Numbered from the stretch's first letter, positions 1 through 6,034 are shown. The stretch is 7,428 nucleotides of DNA from Promethearchaeota archaeon (GCA_019057735.1 JAHLWV010000102.1:1-7428); one strand, 5' to 3'. A program made the numbers and translations. Notes: a model not told the origin generated them from the sequence alone.

Positions 1-952
1 TCGGTTCTTTAAAAGGTTCGGTAAAATTGGTACTTACCAATAAGGCAAAATTAGTATTATCAGTCCGGTGTTCCTGATAGCTGTGTCCATTTACCGAAGT
101 AATGCCATCGCTAAATTCAGTAACCACTTCGCCATAAGGGCACATACAGAAAGTGCGGACTTTATCGTCAAACTTCTGAGTATAATATACTAATTTTGAT
201 TCGTATACCGCATCAGTTAAGCGCTTCACAACAACAGCTGGAACTTCGACTCTTACTCCGACATCTACCGGATTATTAGATATTTTTATATCCATATCTT
301 CTGCTTGCCCTTTCAGCCATTCAGAACCAGCCCTCCCCGGCATTGCTACTATATATTTTCCTTTTATTATTTTACCTTTTACTGTCTCAATTCCTATTGC
401 TCTTCCTTTTTCCAATAATATTTTTTTAACCTTAGTATTGGTCTTAATGTCAATTTTAGTCTTTAAATAATCCTGCATCTTCTTTAATATCTCTGTACAT
501 TTTTCTGTTCCCAAATGCCTGATTCTGGTGGGTATTAATTTCAATTTTGCCAGAGAAGCTTCTTTCTTGATAATATCTATCTTTTCTTTATCTGTGCCGT
601 AAACAGTTTTATCTGCTCCGAATTCGAGATAAATATCATCAGCATATTCAATTAATTCCTCTACCCTATCTTTATCAATATAATTATCTAACTGTCCTCC
701 GATTTCGGTAGATAAATTTAATTTACCATCACTAAAGGCGCCTGCTCCTCCCCATCCGGAAATTATTGCACAGGGAGAACAATGAAAACAGCCGCCGTTT
801 TTACTTCTCATCAAGCACTCTCTTCTGTCAATATCTTTACCTTTTTCTAATATCAATACTGAAATATTATTTTTCTTTATCAGCTCAAGGGCAGTAAAAA
901 TCCCGGCCGGGCCTGCACCAATAATTATAACATCATACACTTTCTTCTTCAT
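1..952 (-). CDS. FAD-dependent dehydrogenase, COG2509-like (5' part, cut by window edge)
   Basis: This is a predicted cytosolic flavoprotein of the uncharacterised COG2509 FAD-dependent dehydrogenase group; the physiological substrate is unknown. I translated it by hand from ATG 952 and the frame stays open to base 1 (about 317 codons), so the C-terminus lies outside the window. Residues 5-17 form the dinucleotide-binding beta strand and GxGxxG loop (G12, G14, G17), and E36 in LILEKG is the acidic residue expected to bind the FAD ribose. C46, C55, C58 and C61 precede the family-like GWGGAGAFSDGKL stretch (66-78). Further along are FCMCPYGEVVTE and VNGHS, which I also associate with this group. 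A GGTG ribosome-binding element lies shortly upstream. It follows the radical SAM gene on the same strand across about 100 bases holding a terminator-like repeat and a possible promoter, so it may be its own transcription unit. Confidence 0.85.
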   Translation of the reverse strand, partial: MKKKVYDVIIIGAGPAGIFTALELIKKNNISVLILEKGKDIDRRECLMRSKNGGCFHCSPCAIISGWGGAGAFSDGKLNLSTEIGGQLDNYIDKDRVEELIEYADDIYLEFGADKTVYGTDKEKIDIIKKEASLAKLKLIPTRIRHLGTEKCTEILKKMQDYLKTKIDIKTNTKVKKILLEKGRAIGIETVKGKIIKGKYIVAMPGRAGSEWLKGQAEDMDIKISNNPVDVGVRVEVPAVVVKRLTDAVYESKLVYYTQKFDDKVRTFCMCPYGEVVTEFSDGITSVNGHSYQEHRTDNTNFALLVSTNFTEPFKEP

Positions 953-992
953 ATTATCGCACCTTTAAAATATTTTTTTCATACGTATTAAT

Positions 993-1020
993 TTTATAGT
1001 ATTTCTCTTGATAAAACAAA
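993..1020 (-). promoter_or_regulatory. Possible promoter for the FAD-dehydrogenase gene
   Basis: Read on the minus strand, TTTGTT (1020-1015) is followed after 16 nt by TATAAA (998-993), about 40 nt before ATG 952. This resembles a weak sigma-70 type promoter. The region is AT-rich, so such matches arise easily by chance. The support is the position, just downstream of a terminator-like hairpin and upstream of a gene start. Confidence 0.3.
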
Positions 1021-1051
1021 TAAAAAATGACAAATGACCGTCCCCTGTCAT
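1017..1051 (-). terminator. Terminator-like hairpin with T tract after the radical SAM gene
   Basis: On the minus strand ATGACA/TGTCAT arms (1046-1051 and 1027-1032) enclose a G-rich loop and are followed by TTTTTTATTTG. It starts 2 nt after the radical SAM stop codon at 1053-1055. A short stem plus T tract fits a rho-independent terminator, though a 6 bp stem is weak. The core GACAGGGGACGGTCATTTGTC also resembles a dispersed intergenic repeat type I have seen in other genomes, so it may be a repeat acting as a terminator. Confidence 0.45.
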
Positions 1052-1052
1052 C

Positions 1053-1874
1053 TCAAGCATCTTTCCTCTTATGATGGAAATAGATTTTACAAATAACTTT
1101 ATTCTTTTTACAGAATTCTTTTATTTTATTTTCCTCAATATTCCAATAATTACTATTCTTTGAGTAAATTTCCTTGTATTTTTCTACAAGTTCCGGCGTA
1201 TTCTTTCTTAGAAATCTATAAATTTCGCTTTTGATTGAGGGGTAAAGATTTAGGTTTTCAAACCAATATTCACCTACAAAAGATTGGGTTTTGTTGATTA
1301 TTTTTTCCCAATCCGTTATTTGTGGAAAGATCGGAGAGATAAAAAGGGCTGTGGGAATTTTCGCTTTATGGAGCTCTTTCAAAGCATTTATTTTTTGTTT
1401 CCCTGGAGATGATAGAAGCTCTATTTGTTTCCTTAGTTTTTCGTCTGTAATCGAAAAAGAAAGAGTTACAATGCAATTTTTAAATTGCTTAAATAAATCA
1501 ATATCTCTAACTACCAAATCAGACTTGGTTATCAAATTTAAATGTGGTTGAAGTGGTATAAGTCTTTCAAGAATTTTTCTGGTGACTTTATATTTTCTCT
1601 CAATTGGTTGATAGGGATCGGTAACAGAACTAATTATTATAGATTTCTCCCTATATTTATTTGTACCTTCTGGGATCAAATCAGGGGCATTAATCTTTAT
1701 ATCAACAAAAGAACCCCATGGTTCGGTATGTCCTGTAAATCTTTTCATAAATCTTGCATAACAATATTTACAACCATGCATACAACCAACATATGGATTT
1801 ATAACAAAATCTCCGTCCGGTAAATTTGTTTTCACAATTATCGTTTTTGCTTTAATTTCTTTAATCTTCATCAT
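1053..1874 (-). CDS. Radical SAM protein of the SPL / COG1533 family
   Basis: This 273-residue protein belongs to the spore photoproduct lyase-like radical SAM group (COG1533, Rv2578c-like); most members have no proven substrate. Residues 26-39 carry the [4Fe-4S] loop with C31, C35 and C38 in a CX3CX2C arrangement, with the aromatic Y37 next to the last cysteine, which would bind the cluster that cleaves S-adenosylmethionine. Other family-like segments are EPWGSF (51-56), SSVTDPYQPIE (82-92) and ITKSDLVVRDIDL (115-127). The length fits the family. Two adjacent ATG codons (1874 and 1871) can start it; neither has a clear Shine-Dalgarno sequence. It lies just beyond the last attC of the array and does not end in an attC, so I take it as chromosomal flank and not cassette cargo. 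The old name DNA repair photolyase for this group should not be read as a proven function. Confidence 0.85.
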   Translation of the reverse strand: MMKIKEIKAKTIIVKTNLPDGDFVINPYVGCMHGCKYCYARFMKRFTGHTEPWGSFVDIKINAPDLIPEGTNKYREKSIIISSVTDPYQPIERKYKVTRKILERLIPLQPHLNLITKSDLVVRDIDLFKQFKNCIVTLSFSITDEKLRKQIELLSSPGKQKINALKELHKAKIPTALFISPIFPQITDWEKIINKTQSFVGEYWFENLNLYPSIKSEIYRFLRKNTPELVEKYKEIYSKNSNYWNIEENKIKEFCKKNKVICKIYFHHKRKDA

Positions 1875-1933
1875 ACCTATGCCATTTCAAGTTTATCATA
1901 TAAAACTTCTCAAAATCGTGCGTGAGGAATTAC

Positions 1934-2023
1934 ATATAACGTTCCCAGCATAAAAGAAGTTTTTGCTAAGTAAAAAATTTGGGTGAGTGCCGTTAGGCAT
2001 GAACCTTTTATGCTGTGTCATAC
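1934..2023 (-). other. attC site of the truncated-GNAT cassette (last attC of the array)
   Basis: The cores are GTATGAC(A) on the gene side (2023-2016) and GTTATAT on the far side (1940-1934). A perfect 11 bp inner inverted repeat joins them: CAGCATAAAAG at 1946-1956 and CTTTTATGCTG at 2005-2015. The far side reads ATATAACGTTCCCAG on the plus strand, much like the far side of the site at 5079. The gene-side core differs by one base from the complement of its partner. The loop contains an extra GCCTAAC core-like motif near 1992-1998. The length (90 bp) is normal for attC. Confidence 0.85.
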
Positions 2024-2256
2024 GAAGGTGTGCCATTAACCTCAATAATGAAACAGAACGCATTTTGTGATATTCCACGATATATCCTTTGAACTTGTTC
2101 AAGAGTATAGGCTGTAACCTTGTCTCCTTCGGAGTAGTAGAGAATTTCTGGATCGCTGTTCCAGTTGAATAGAATCTCCCAGTCCTCCTCGGTCATCGGG
2201 CGGAGTGTAATTTTCCCCTTTTGTATTTTGATATTGTGTTGCCTTAAGACAGTCAT
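2008..2256 (-). pseudogene. Truncated AAC(6')-like GNAT acetyltransferase, N-terminal half
   Basis: The 82-residue product starts like GNAT acetyltransferases related to aminoglycoside 6'-N-acetyltransferases: GKITLRPMTEEDWEILFNW at residues 14-32, then a helix region and the beta strand AFCFIIEVNGTP (66-77). After residue 77 the homology stops and the frame reads SYDTA and ends at 2008, inside the stem of its own attC. The acetyl-CoA binding motif (R/Q-x-x-G-x-G/A) and the whole C-terminal half are missing, so catalytic activity is very unlikely. Initiation looks intact, with AAGGAG about 9 nt before ATG 2256. The 3' half was probably lost when the attC became joined to the gene, or the attC recombined into it. 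That the parent was a true AAC(6') is inferred from the N-terminus alone. Confidence 0.75.
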
Positions 2257-2281
2257 TAGATTTTACTCCTTACCTGACTTC

Positions 2282-2364
2282 GATTAACGGAGTACGAATA
2301 TGCGAAGTTGTGCCGAAGATACAATTTAGGTGAACATTATGGAACCGCATATTCGCTGTTATAT
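2282..2364 (-). other. attC site of the methyltransferase (2376-3056) cassette
   Basis: The gene-side core ATATAAC (2364-2358) lies 11 nt after the methyltransferase stop; the far core is GTTAATC (2288-2282). Between them is a perfect 10 bp inner inverted repeat, CGAATATGCG at 2295-2304 and CGCATATTCG at 2346-2355. The site is 83 bp long and has the two-core, two-arm layout of integron attC sites. Confidence 0.85.
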
Positions 2365-2375
2365 GAAGTTGCAGT

Positions 2376-3056
2376 TTAGGACGGGATCACACCAATAACA
2401 ATCTCCCCTGGTAACCCAAATAATTTCACTTTCTCTTTGTACTCTATCTCGAACCCAGCGTCCTTTATTGATTGTTCAATATAGATTGGCCTGCAGTCCG
2501 CATATTTTGGAAATTTTTTGTGAGTCCACTCATACACCCTCAATAATATCGAACCCCCATCTTCTTTTGACATACTAACAACTCCAAGCCTGCCATTTGG
2601 TTTTAAGACCCTCTCGATTTTATCAAGAACTTTCGGAATTTCGGGCGTATCAAAAAGTTCGAGGGTAAAACTCATGAAAACGGCATCAAATTTATTATCC
2701 TCGTAAGGCATTTTTAATGCGTCTCCGTAGTATAGTTTGACTCTATCCAAAAGTCCAGCTTCTTCAAGTCTCCGCTTGCTAACTTCCAGCATCCCAGAGG
2801 AAATGTCGATGCCGTAAACCCTACCATCCTCACCCACTGACTCAGCCATTTGCTTCAAGCAATGTCCAGTTCCAAAACCGATCTCCAAAACAGTTTCACC
2901 TCTTTTAATGTCTAACCGCTCTAACGCCATGTTTCTATACTTTCTCTCGAAGACTCCGGCAAAATAATCATAAAATCGGCTAATTTTGTCGTAACTCTCT
3001 TTTGCCTGAGCCTTGGTTCTATATACTCGTAATACTCTATGATTTTTTGAGTTCAT
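2376..3056 (-). CDS. Class I SAM-dependent methyltransferase (UbiE/MenG-like)
   Basis: This 226-residue protein has a single Rossmann-type SAM-binding domain and should transfer a methyl group to a small molecule or lipid; the acceptor is unknown. Motif I is VLEIGFGTGH (56-65), the post-I acidic loop is GIDIS with D84, motif II is FDAVFMSFTLEL (123-134) and motif III is LKPNGRL (151-157). The N-terminal ISRFYDYFAGVFERKYRN stretch and the overall order recall ubiquinone/menaquinone C-methyltransferases, but the C-terminal part is too divergent to assign that role. It starts at ATG 3056 with only a weak GGTG element upstream, and a tiny ATG-GTG-ATG-AAA-TGA frame ends on this start codon. It is the third gene after the attC at 4009 and the one directly followed by the attC at 2282. 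Confidence 0.85.
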   Translation of the reverse strand: MNSKNHRVLRVYRTKAQAKESYDKISRFYDYFAGVFERKYRNMALERLDIKRGETVLEIGFGTGHCLKQMAESVGEDGRVYGIDISSGMLEVSKRRLEEAGLLDRVKLYYGDALKMPYEDNKFDAVFMSFTLELFDTPEIPKVLDKIERVLKPNGRLGVVSMSKEDGGSILLRVYEWTHKKFPKYADCRPIYIEQSIKDAGFEIEYKEKVKLFGLPGEIVIGVIPS

Positions 3057-3146
3057 TTCATCACCATCTATTTATTAGTTAATTTGGTACACCAACTGCA
3101 TTATAACTTATTGCCTATATCAAAATTTGTAAATATTATGTCATCA

Positions 3147-3377
3147 TTAATATTCCATCTTTACAAATTCACCACTATCTATTAATGTATCCTTTTGGTA
3201 AACATTGGTTATTTCAAATCCAGCCTTTTCATAACATTTGATTGCTCGTTTATTGAAAGAACGAACTTCTAAAACAATCTTTTCGCTACTATACCTCTTT
3301 TTGCACTCATTTTTTAGCAGTTTCTTAAACATTATTTCAAGTGCCTTTCCCCAATTTGCGTTTAAATTATCCTTCAT
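3147..3377 (-). pseudogene. GNAT acetyltransferase C-terminal fragment, coupled to the upstream membrane gene
   Basis: The 76-residue frame from ATG 3377 has only the C-terminal half of a GNAT domain. GKALEIMFKKLL (10-21) resembles the helix that follows the acetyl-CoA loop, IVLEVRSFNKRAIKCYEKAGF (34-54) matches motif B with the usual N-x-R-A-I-x-x-Y-x-K-x-G-F pattern, and the frame ends FVKMEY. The N-terminal strands and most of the R-G-x-G-x-G pyrophosphate loop are absent. The start is supported by GGAGG about 11 nt upstream, inside the last codons of the preceding gene, and by the TGATG overlap of that gene's stop with this ATG. A GTG at 3395 could add six residues but fits the ribosome-binding site less well. 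It may be a remnant of a full GNAT gene whose 5' part was replaced by the membrane-protein gene. Its product could still be made, but acetyltransferase activity is unlikely. Confidence 0.6.
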
Positions 3378-3979
3378 CAAATAATGTACCTCCACTCGTT
3401 GAATGCAGCAACAGCTAAGATAGTCAAACTTATCAATAGAAGTAAAATTTCATGTTTTGACAATCTGGCATCTTTAAATCTCCGTATTTTCTGAAACCTT
3501 TCACCGCGCCATCGCTCAGCATGAAACATGGCTAAGTTTACTGTGGCAGTACATGCAAGAATGTAAGCTGAAAACTCCAAGAATCCGATCTGTAAGAACA
3601 AGAGCCATCCATCCAAAGTGTAGGTTGATATACCTCCACTAAAAGAGTTAGTCCCGGCAAATAACCCCATAATAATGGTATTAGCATATATCGGAAGATA
3701 ACCAAAAGTTAGTGATCGAACTCTATAATGATTCGATCCAATTATTATACTCAACATAAAAAGATTGTAGACTAAGGTCTTAATGAAGGAGGAAAGGAAG
3801 GAATCTTTTTCTTCGAATAACATAAGAGAGGGTAAGGGCAGCTCCTTCATAATGCCTTCTGGCAGGAAAAGAAAACCGAAAGTGTAGGCAAGGGCTAAGA
3901 GGGCAAAGAAAAACATGAAAGCATACCCTGTTCTTACCCAAAGACTTTCATGACATAAGTTTCTTAGAAAATTCTTCAT
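3377..3979 (-). CDS. Five-helix membrane protein, SpoIIM/DUF95-like
   Basis: This 200-residue integral membrane protein has hydrophobic segments at about 19-39, 64-81, 92-109, 124-148 and 177-194, with Arg/Lys-rich stretches around 154-175. The order of features recalls the SpoIIM (stage II sporulation protein M, DUF95) family: a first helix and a long outer loop, a helix pair ending in the N-x-I-I-M-G-L-x-A-G motif (100-109), a helix with G-F-L-E-F-S-A (132-138) matching the H-G-x-x-E-x-x-A element, and a last helix running into AAFNEW. The family call is made by eye and is tentative. It starts at ATG 3979, with AGGAG about 8 nt upstream. It is the first gene after the attC at 4009 and its stop codon overlaps the start of the GNAT fragment. 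As cassette cargo a SpoIIM-like protein would be unusual, since in spore formers the family acts in engulfment. Confidence 0.6.
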   Translation of the reverse strand: MKNFLRNLCHESLWVRTGYAFMFFFALLALAYTFGFLFLPEGIMKELPLPSLMLFEEKDSFLSSFIKTLVYNLFMLSIIIGSNHYRVRSLTFGYLPIYANTIIMGLFAGTNSFSGGISTYTLDGWLLFLQIGFLEFSAYILACTATVNLAMFHAERWRGERFQKIRRFKDARLSKHEILLLLISLTILAVAAFNEWRYII

Positions 3980-4005
3980 TCTTCAACTCCTCTTAAATCA
4001 GCCAT
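3976..4005 (-). CDS. Possible 9-codon leader ORF ending on the membrane-gene start
   Basis: The frame reads MADLRGVEE and its TGA overlaps the ATG of the membrane-protein gene (ATGA). Its ATG lies 5 nt after the GTTAG of the attC core. An AGGAGG stands only 1 nt before this ATG, which is too close for good initiation. It may be a coupling leader or simple coincidence. Confidence 0.25.
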   Translation of the reverse strand: MADLRGVEE

Positions 4006-4008
4006 TCC

Positions 4009-4091
4009 TCCTAACATTTTGCGGATAAAAGAAATCCCAACTTATCGGAATTTGGAAAAATCTTTAATTTCCTTTTTATCCGCTGTTAGGC
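4009..4091 (-). other. attC site of the GNAT (4114-4563) cassette
   Basis: The gene-side core GCCTAAC (4091-4085) and the far core GTTAGGA (4015-4009) both fit the attC consensus. The inner arms are GCGGATAAAA (4021-4030) and TTTTATCCGC (4074-4083), 10 bp perfect, with pairing continued by GAAAT and ATTTC across two extra bases on one arm, as expected for extrahelical bases. It is the clearest attC in the window. Confidence 0.92.
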
Positions 4092-4113
4092 GAAGTTACC
4101 CACATTCTTATCA

Positions 4114-4563
4114 TCACAAATCAATTTCGAAAAGTACGCCACGCTCCGTAAAACCACATTGTCTGTAGAATTCTCTCGCTTTTATATTTGTCTTCTCAGT
4201 GCTAACCTCAACTTCACAGCATCCGAGTTGACGGCTCTTTTCAATAGCACCTGATAGCAATCGCTTACCAATACCCTTACCACGATAACTTTTAGCGACG
4301 ATAAGCTCGTCAATTAAGCCAGAAAGACCACGATGTAAAATTGTCTTACGAGTAGTAAAGTTAATAAACCCAACCACGACTCTCCCTATCTCTGCAACTA
4401 GAATATAAGAGTTAGCCTTACTTAAAAGATTCCGACAGTTATTAGCGATCAGTTTAATGTCAATACCTTCAATATCGCCCATAGCTTCGATGAGTTCAAG
4501 CGTCAACTTCCCAATTGTTAACAGGTCGGATGTCTTTGCTTCTCTGATGATAATATCGGTCAT
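4114..4563 (-). CDS. GNAT family N-acetyltransferase (complete)
   Basis: This 149-residue protein is a full-length single-domain GNAT enzyme that would move an acetyl group from acetyl-CoA to an amine; the acceptor cannot be told. The N-terminal strand and helix are IIIREAKTSDLLTIGKL (4-20), the central strands include ILVAEIGRVVVGFINF (54-69), and the acetyl-CoA pyrophosphate loop is R-G-K-G-I-G-K (94-100) following SGLIDELIVAKSY. Motif B is NIKAREFYRQCGF (126-138), with Y133 in the position often used as general acid. The start at ATG 4563 is preceded by AGGAGG about 7 nt upstream. It has its own attC directly after the stop, so it forms a standard one-gene cassette. It is the only GNAT in the window with all motifs intact. 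Confidence 0.9.
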   Translation of the reverse strand: MTDIIIREAKTSDLLTIGKLTLELIEAMGDIEGIDIKLIANNCRNLLSKANSYILVAEIGRVVVGFINFTTRKTILHRGLSGLIDELIVAKSYRGKGIGKRLLSGAIEKSRQLGCCEVEVSTEKTNIKAREFYRQCGFTERGVLFEIDL

Positions 4564-4588
4564 ATCAAACCTCCTATCGAGTAATTTC

Positions 4589-4673
4589 GCTTAATGTTTT
4601 AGGTATTTGTGAGATGAGAGTGCAAGCGAGTATTTGGATAAGCGAAGCAAAGCTGTCAACTCTCTGTTATATG
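4589..4673 (-). other. attC-like site of the 4688-5047 cassette, degenerate far core
   Basis: The gene-side core CATATAAC (4673-4666) is good and is followed by the arm AGAGAGT (minus strand), which pairs with GAGAGT at 4616-4621. The far core reads ATTAAGC (4595-4589), with A where the recombination site normally has G. The centre contains partly repeated AAGCGA elements. The position between two cassette genes supports the call; the weak far core lowers it. Confidence 0.6.
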
Positions 4674-4687
4674 CCATCGCAGGTCTC

Positions 4688-5047
4688 TCAATCTGTTGGA
4701 AAGTCAAGTTCATTTTCAGGAATTCCCTGTGCCTTTCCGTGCTCTATCGCTTCTCTCCATGTGCTTTTATCATCTTTCAAAAGTTTAAATTGTTTATCAT
4801 TATAGACCACTATGATTTTGTCTTCGTTCCAGAAATGTGCATACCAACTGCGCAAGATATAAGGCTGTAGGGCATTAATTTCTTCTCTTGAACATCTTAC
4901 TTCATAACCATGCCATCTTCCGATATTTCCTTTGTAATCAATCGGCATATTGTCCTTGGTAATCGTTGCTTTGTAAACGGCAAATTTGTTGATAATCGTT
5001 GGGTCACTTAACCCCTCAGCAATTATACTACCTTTCCAATCCTTCAT
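4688..5047 (-). CDS. Cassette-borne protein of unknown function, 119 residues
   Basis: I do not assign this protein to a named family. It is a soluble, charged protein without signal peptide or membrane segment. Tryptophans occur at 4, 45, 68, 73 and 97, and the C-terminal half has a strand-like segment (FWNEDKIIVVYNDKQFKLL, 72-90) followed by STWREAIEHGKAQGIPENELDF (95-116). That last pattern (STW, AI-x-x-G, GIP, LDF) looks like a conserved motif set that I associate with hypothetical proteins of bacterial genomes and cassettes, without a known role. AGGAGG stands 9 nt before ATG 5047, which fixes the start; an out-of-frame ATG closer to the AGGAGG opens only an 8-codon frame. It sits between attC sites as a typical one-gene cassette. 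Confidence 0.8.
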   Translation of the reverse strand: MKDWKGSIIAEGLSDPTIINKFAVYKATITKDNMPIDYKGNIGRWHGYEVRCSREEINALQPYILRSWYAHFWNEDKIIVVYNDKQFKLLKDDKSTWREAIEHGKAQGIPENELDFPTD

Positions 5048-5078
5048 CTTTCATTACCTCCTCTTAAAGTGATGGCGG

Positions 5079-5197
5079 ATAACGTTCCGGGTGTTTCTGG
5101 CGTTACCATCCCGTTATGGTTGACATAACTTTTACCTATCCAAAAGGCGGTGGTATTTCGACTAACATCCTGCGGTTTAGCTAATCCGTTGTTAGAC
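5079..5197 (-). other. attC region of the 5199-6005 cassette, possibly two compact sites in tandem
   Basis: The gene-side core GTCTAAC (5197-5191) abuts the methyltransferase stop, and the far core CGTTAT (5084-5079) precedes the next gene. The two do not share good inner arms. Each instead has a near partner: GACTAACA (5160-5167) pairs with TGTTAGAC (5190-5197) except at one position, around CGGTTTAG/CTAATCCG (5173-5188, one mismatch). ATAACG (5079-5084) pairs perfectly with CGTTAT (5112-5117), around GGGTG/CATCCC with one bulged T. It is either one 119 bp attC or two very short ones. Confidence 0.7.
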
Positions 5198-5198
5198 A

Positions 5199-6005
5199 TT
5201 ACTCATTACGAATTTTTTTTCCAATATATATAATATGTTGGTTAGCCCCTAAGATTGATGGATCTGATCCATGTAAATAAAAGAAATCGATCCATTCTTT
5301 TAGTTTTTCTTTTGGTAATAGCTTTAATATTTCCTCACTTTGACAGCCCAGACCTTCCGCACCTGAAATCTTTAGCATCTGCAAAGAAAATTGTTGCATA
5401 AATGGTTCAATTTCTAAAGGATGAAAAAAATATGCTTCGGTAAATCCTGTATCAAAGTCATCTACATTAATACCAGTAGACATAGTTTTATTAAGAATAG
5501 GTATCCATTCACTAATTTTCTCAGGCGACCTCTTTAATAAAGAAATCAATTGAGCAAAAGTTGTAACAAATGTTATGACTAAAATGCCATTAGGTTTTAA
5601 GATGCGCAGACATTGATCTATTGCTTTAATTATATCTTCTTTGTTTATAAAGTGATACAAAGGCCCCATGCATAATACAGAATCAAAGCTATTTGCAGGA
5701 ATAAAATCAATTTCTAATATATTTGCATGAATATAATTTTCTAATTTAATTCCAATTTCCTTACCTTTTTCTTTTGCAAATTCAATATTTTTTTCAGCTA
5801 AATCTATAAGTGAGACATTATGTCCTTGTGATGCAAGATAAAAAGAATATTTTCCTGGGCCACCACCAATATCAGCAATTTTAGATTTCGGTGGAATAAA
5901 TTCATCTAAATTTCTTTTTGTGATTTCAAATTCGAGTGGATGCCTGTCCATTCTTGTCCATTCAGTATTAACACCATTATTGTAGTATTCTTGTATTATA
6001 GTCAT
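5199..6005 (-). CDS. Class I SAM-dependent methyltransferase
   Basis: This 268-residue cytosolic protein has a methyltransferase domain of the Methyltransf_11/25 type; the acceptor is not known. Motif I is IADIGGGPGKYSFYLA (43-58) with D45 and the GxGxxG-like loop at 47-51, the acidic residue after strand 2 is D68 (LIDLA), motif II is FDSVLCMGPLYHF (107-119) and motif III is ILKPNGILVITF (135-146). The first 25 residues (YYNNGVNTEWTRMDRHPLEFEITKR) form the cap-like N-terminal segment seen in many small-molecule methyltransferases, and residues 150-240 give a long insertion and C-terminal part that I cannot assign. The start ATG 6005 has GAGGT about 12 nt upstream, a rather long spacing. It is more AT-rich than the 6202-6927 methyltransferase and shares little sequence with it outside the motifs, so I see no sign of local duplication. 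Confidence 0.88.
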   Translation of the reverse strand: MTIIQEYYNNGVNTEWTRMDRHPLEFEITKRNLDEFIPPKSKIADIGGGPGKYSFYLASQGHNVSLIDLAEKNIEFAKEKGKEIGIKLENYIHANILEIDFIPANSFDSVLCMGPLYHFINKEDIIKAIDQCLRILKPNGILVITFVTTFAQLISLLKRSPEKISEWIPILNKTMSTGINVDDFDTGFTEAYFFHPLEIEPFMQQFSLQMLKISGAEGLGCQSEEILKLLPKEKLKEWIDFFYLHGSDPSILGANQHIIYIGKKIRNE

Positions 6006-6034
6006 TAATTTTATTTACCTCTGTGGTAAATTAC

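Noticed and set aside
1291..1823. Two overlapping plus-strand reading frames of 86 and 93 codons
   Set aside because: They lie antisense inside the well-supported radical SAM gene, have no family-like sequence and no convincing ribosome-binding site.
1910..1933. Possible promoter (TATGAT box) upstream of the radical SAM gene
   Set aside because: I find no -35 element at a suitable distance, and AT-rich sequence gives such boxes by chance.
1896..2102. 68-codon minus-strand frame across the attC and the end of the GNAT gene
   Set aside because: It runs through the attC stem in another frame than the GNAT homology and has no recognisable protein pattern.
3078..3107. Inverted repeat GTTA, TTGGT, ACCAA, TAAC between the GNAT fragment and the methyltransferase, considered as an attC
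   Set aside because: The cores face the wrong way (GTTA before TAAC on either strand), the stem is very short and it has no cassette-type far core.
4614..4870. Plus-strand frames of 63 and 78 codons
   Set aside because: They are antisense to the 4688-5047 gene and its attC and look like shadow frames.
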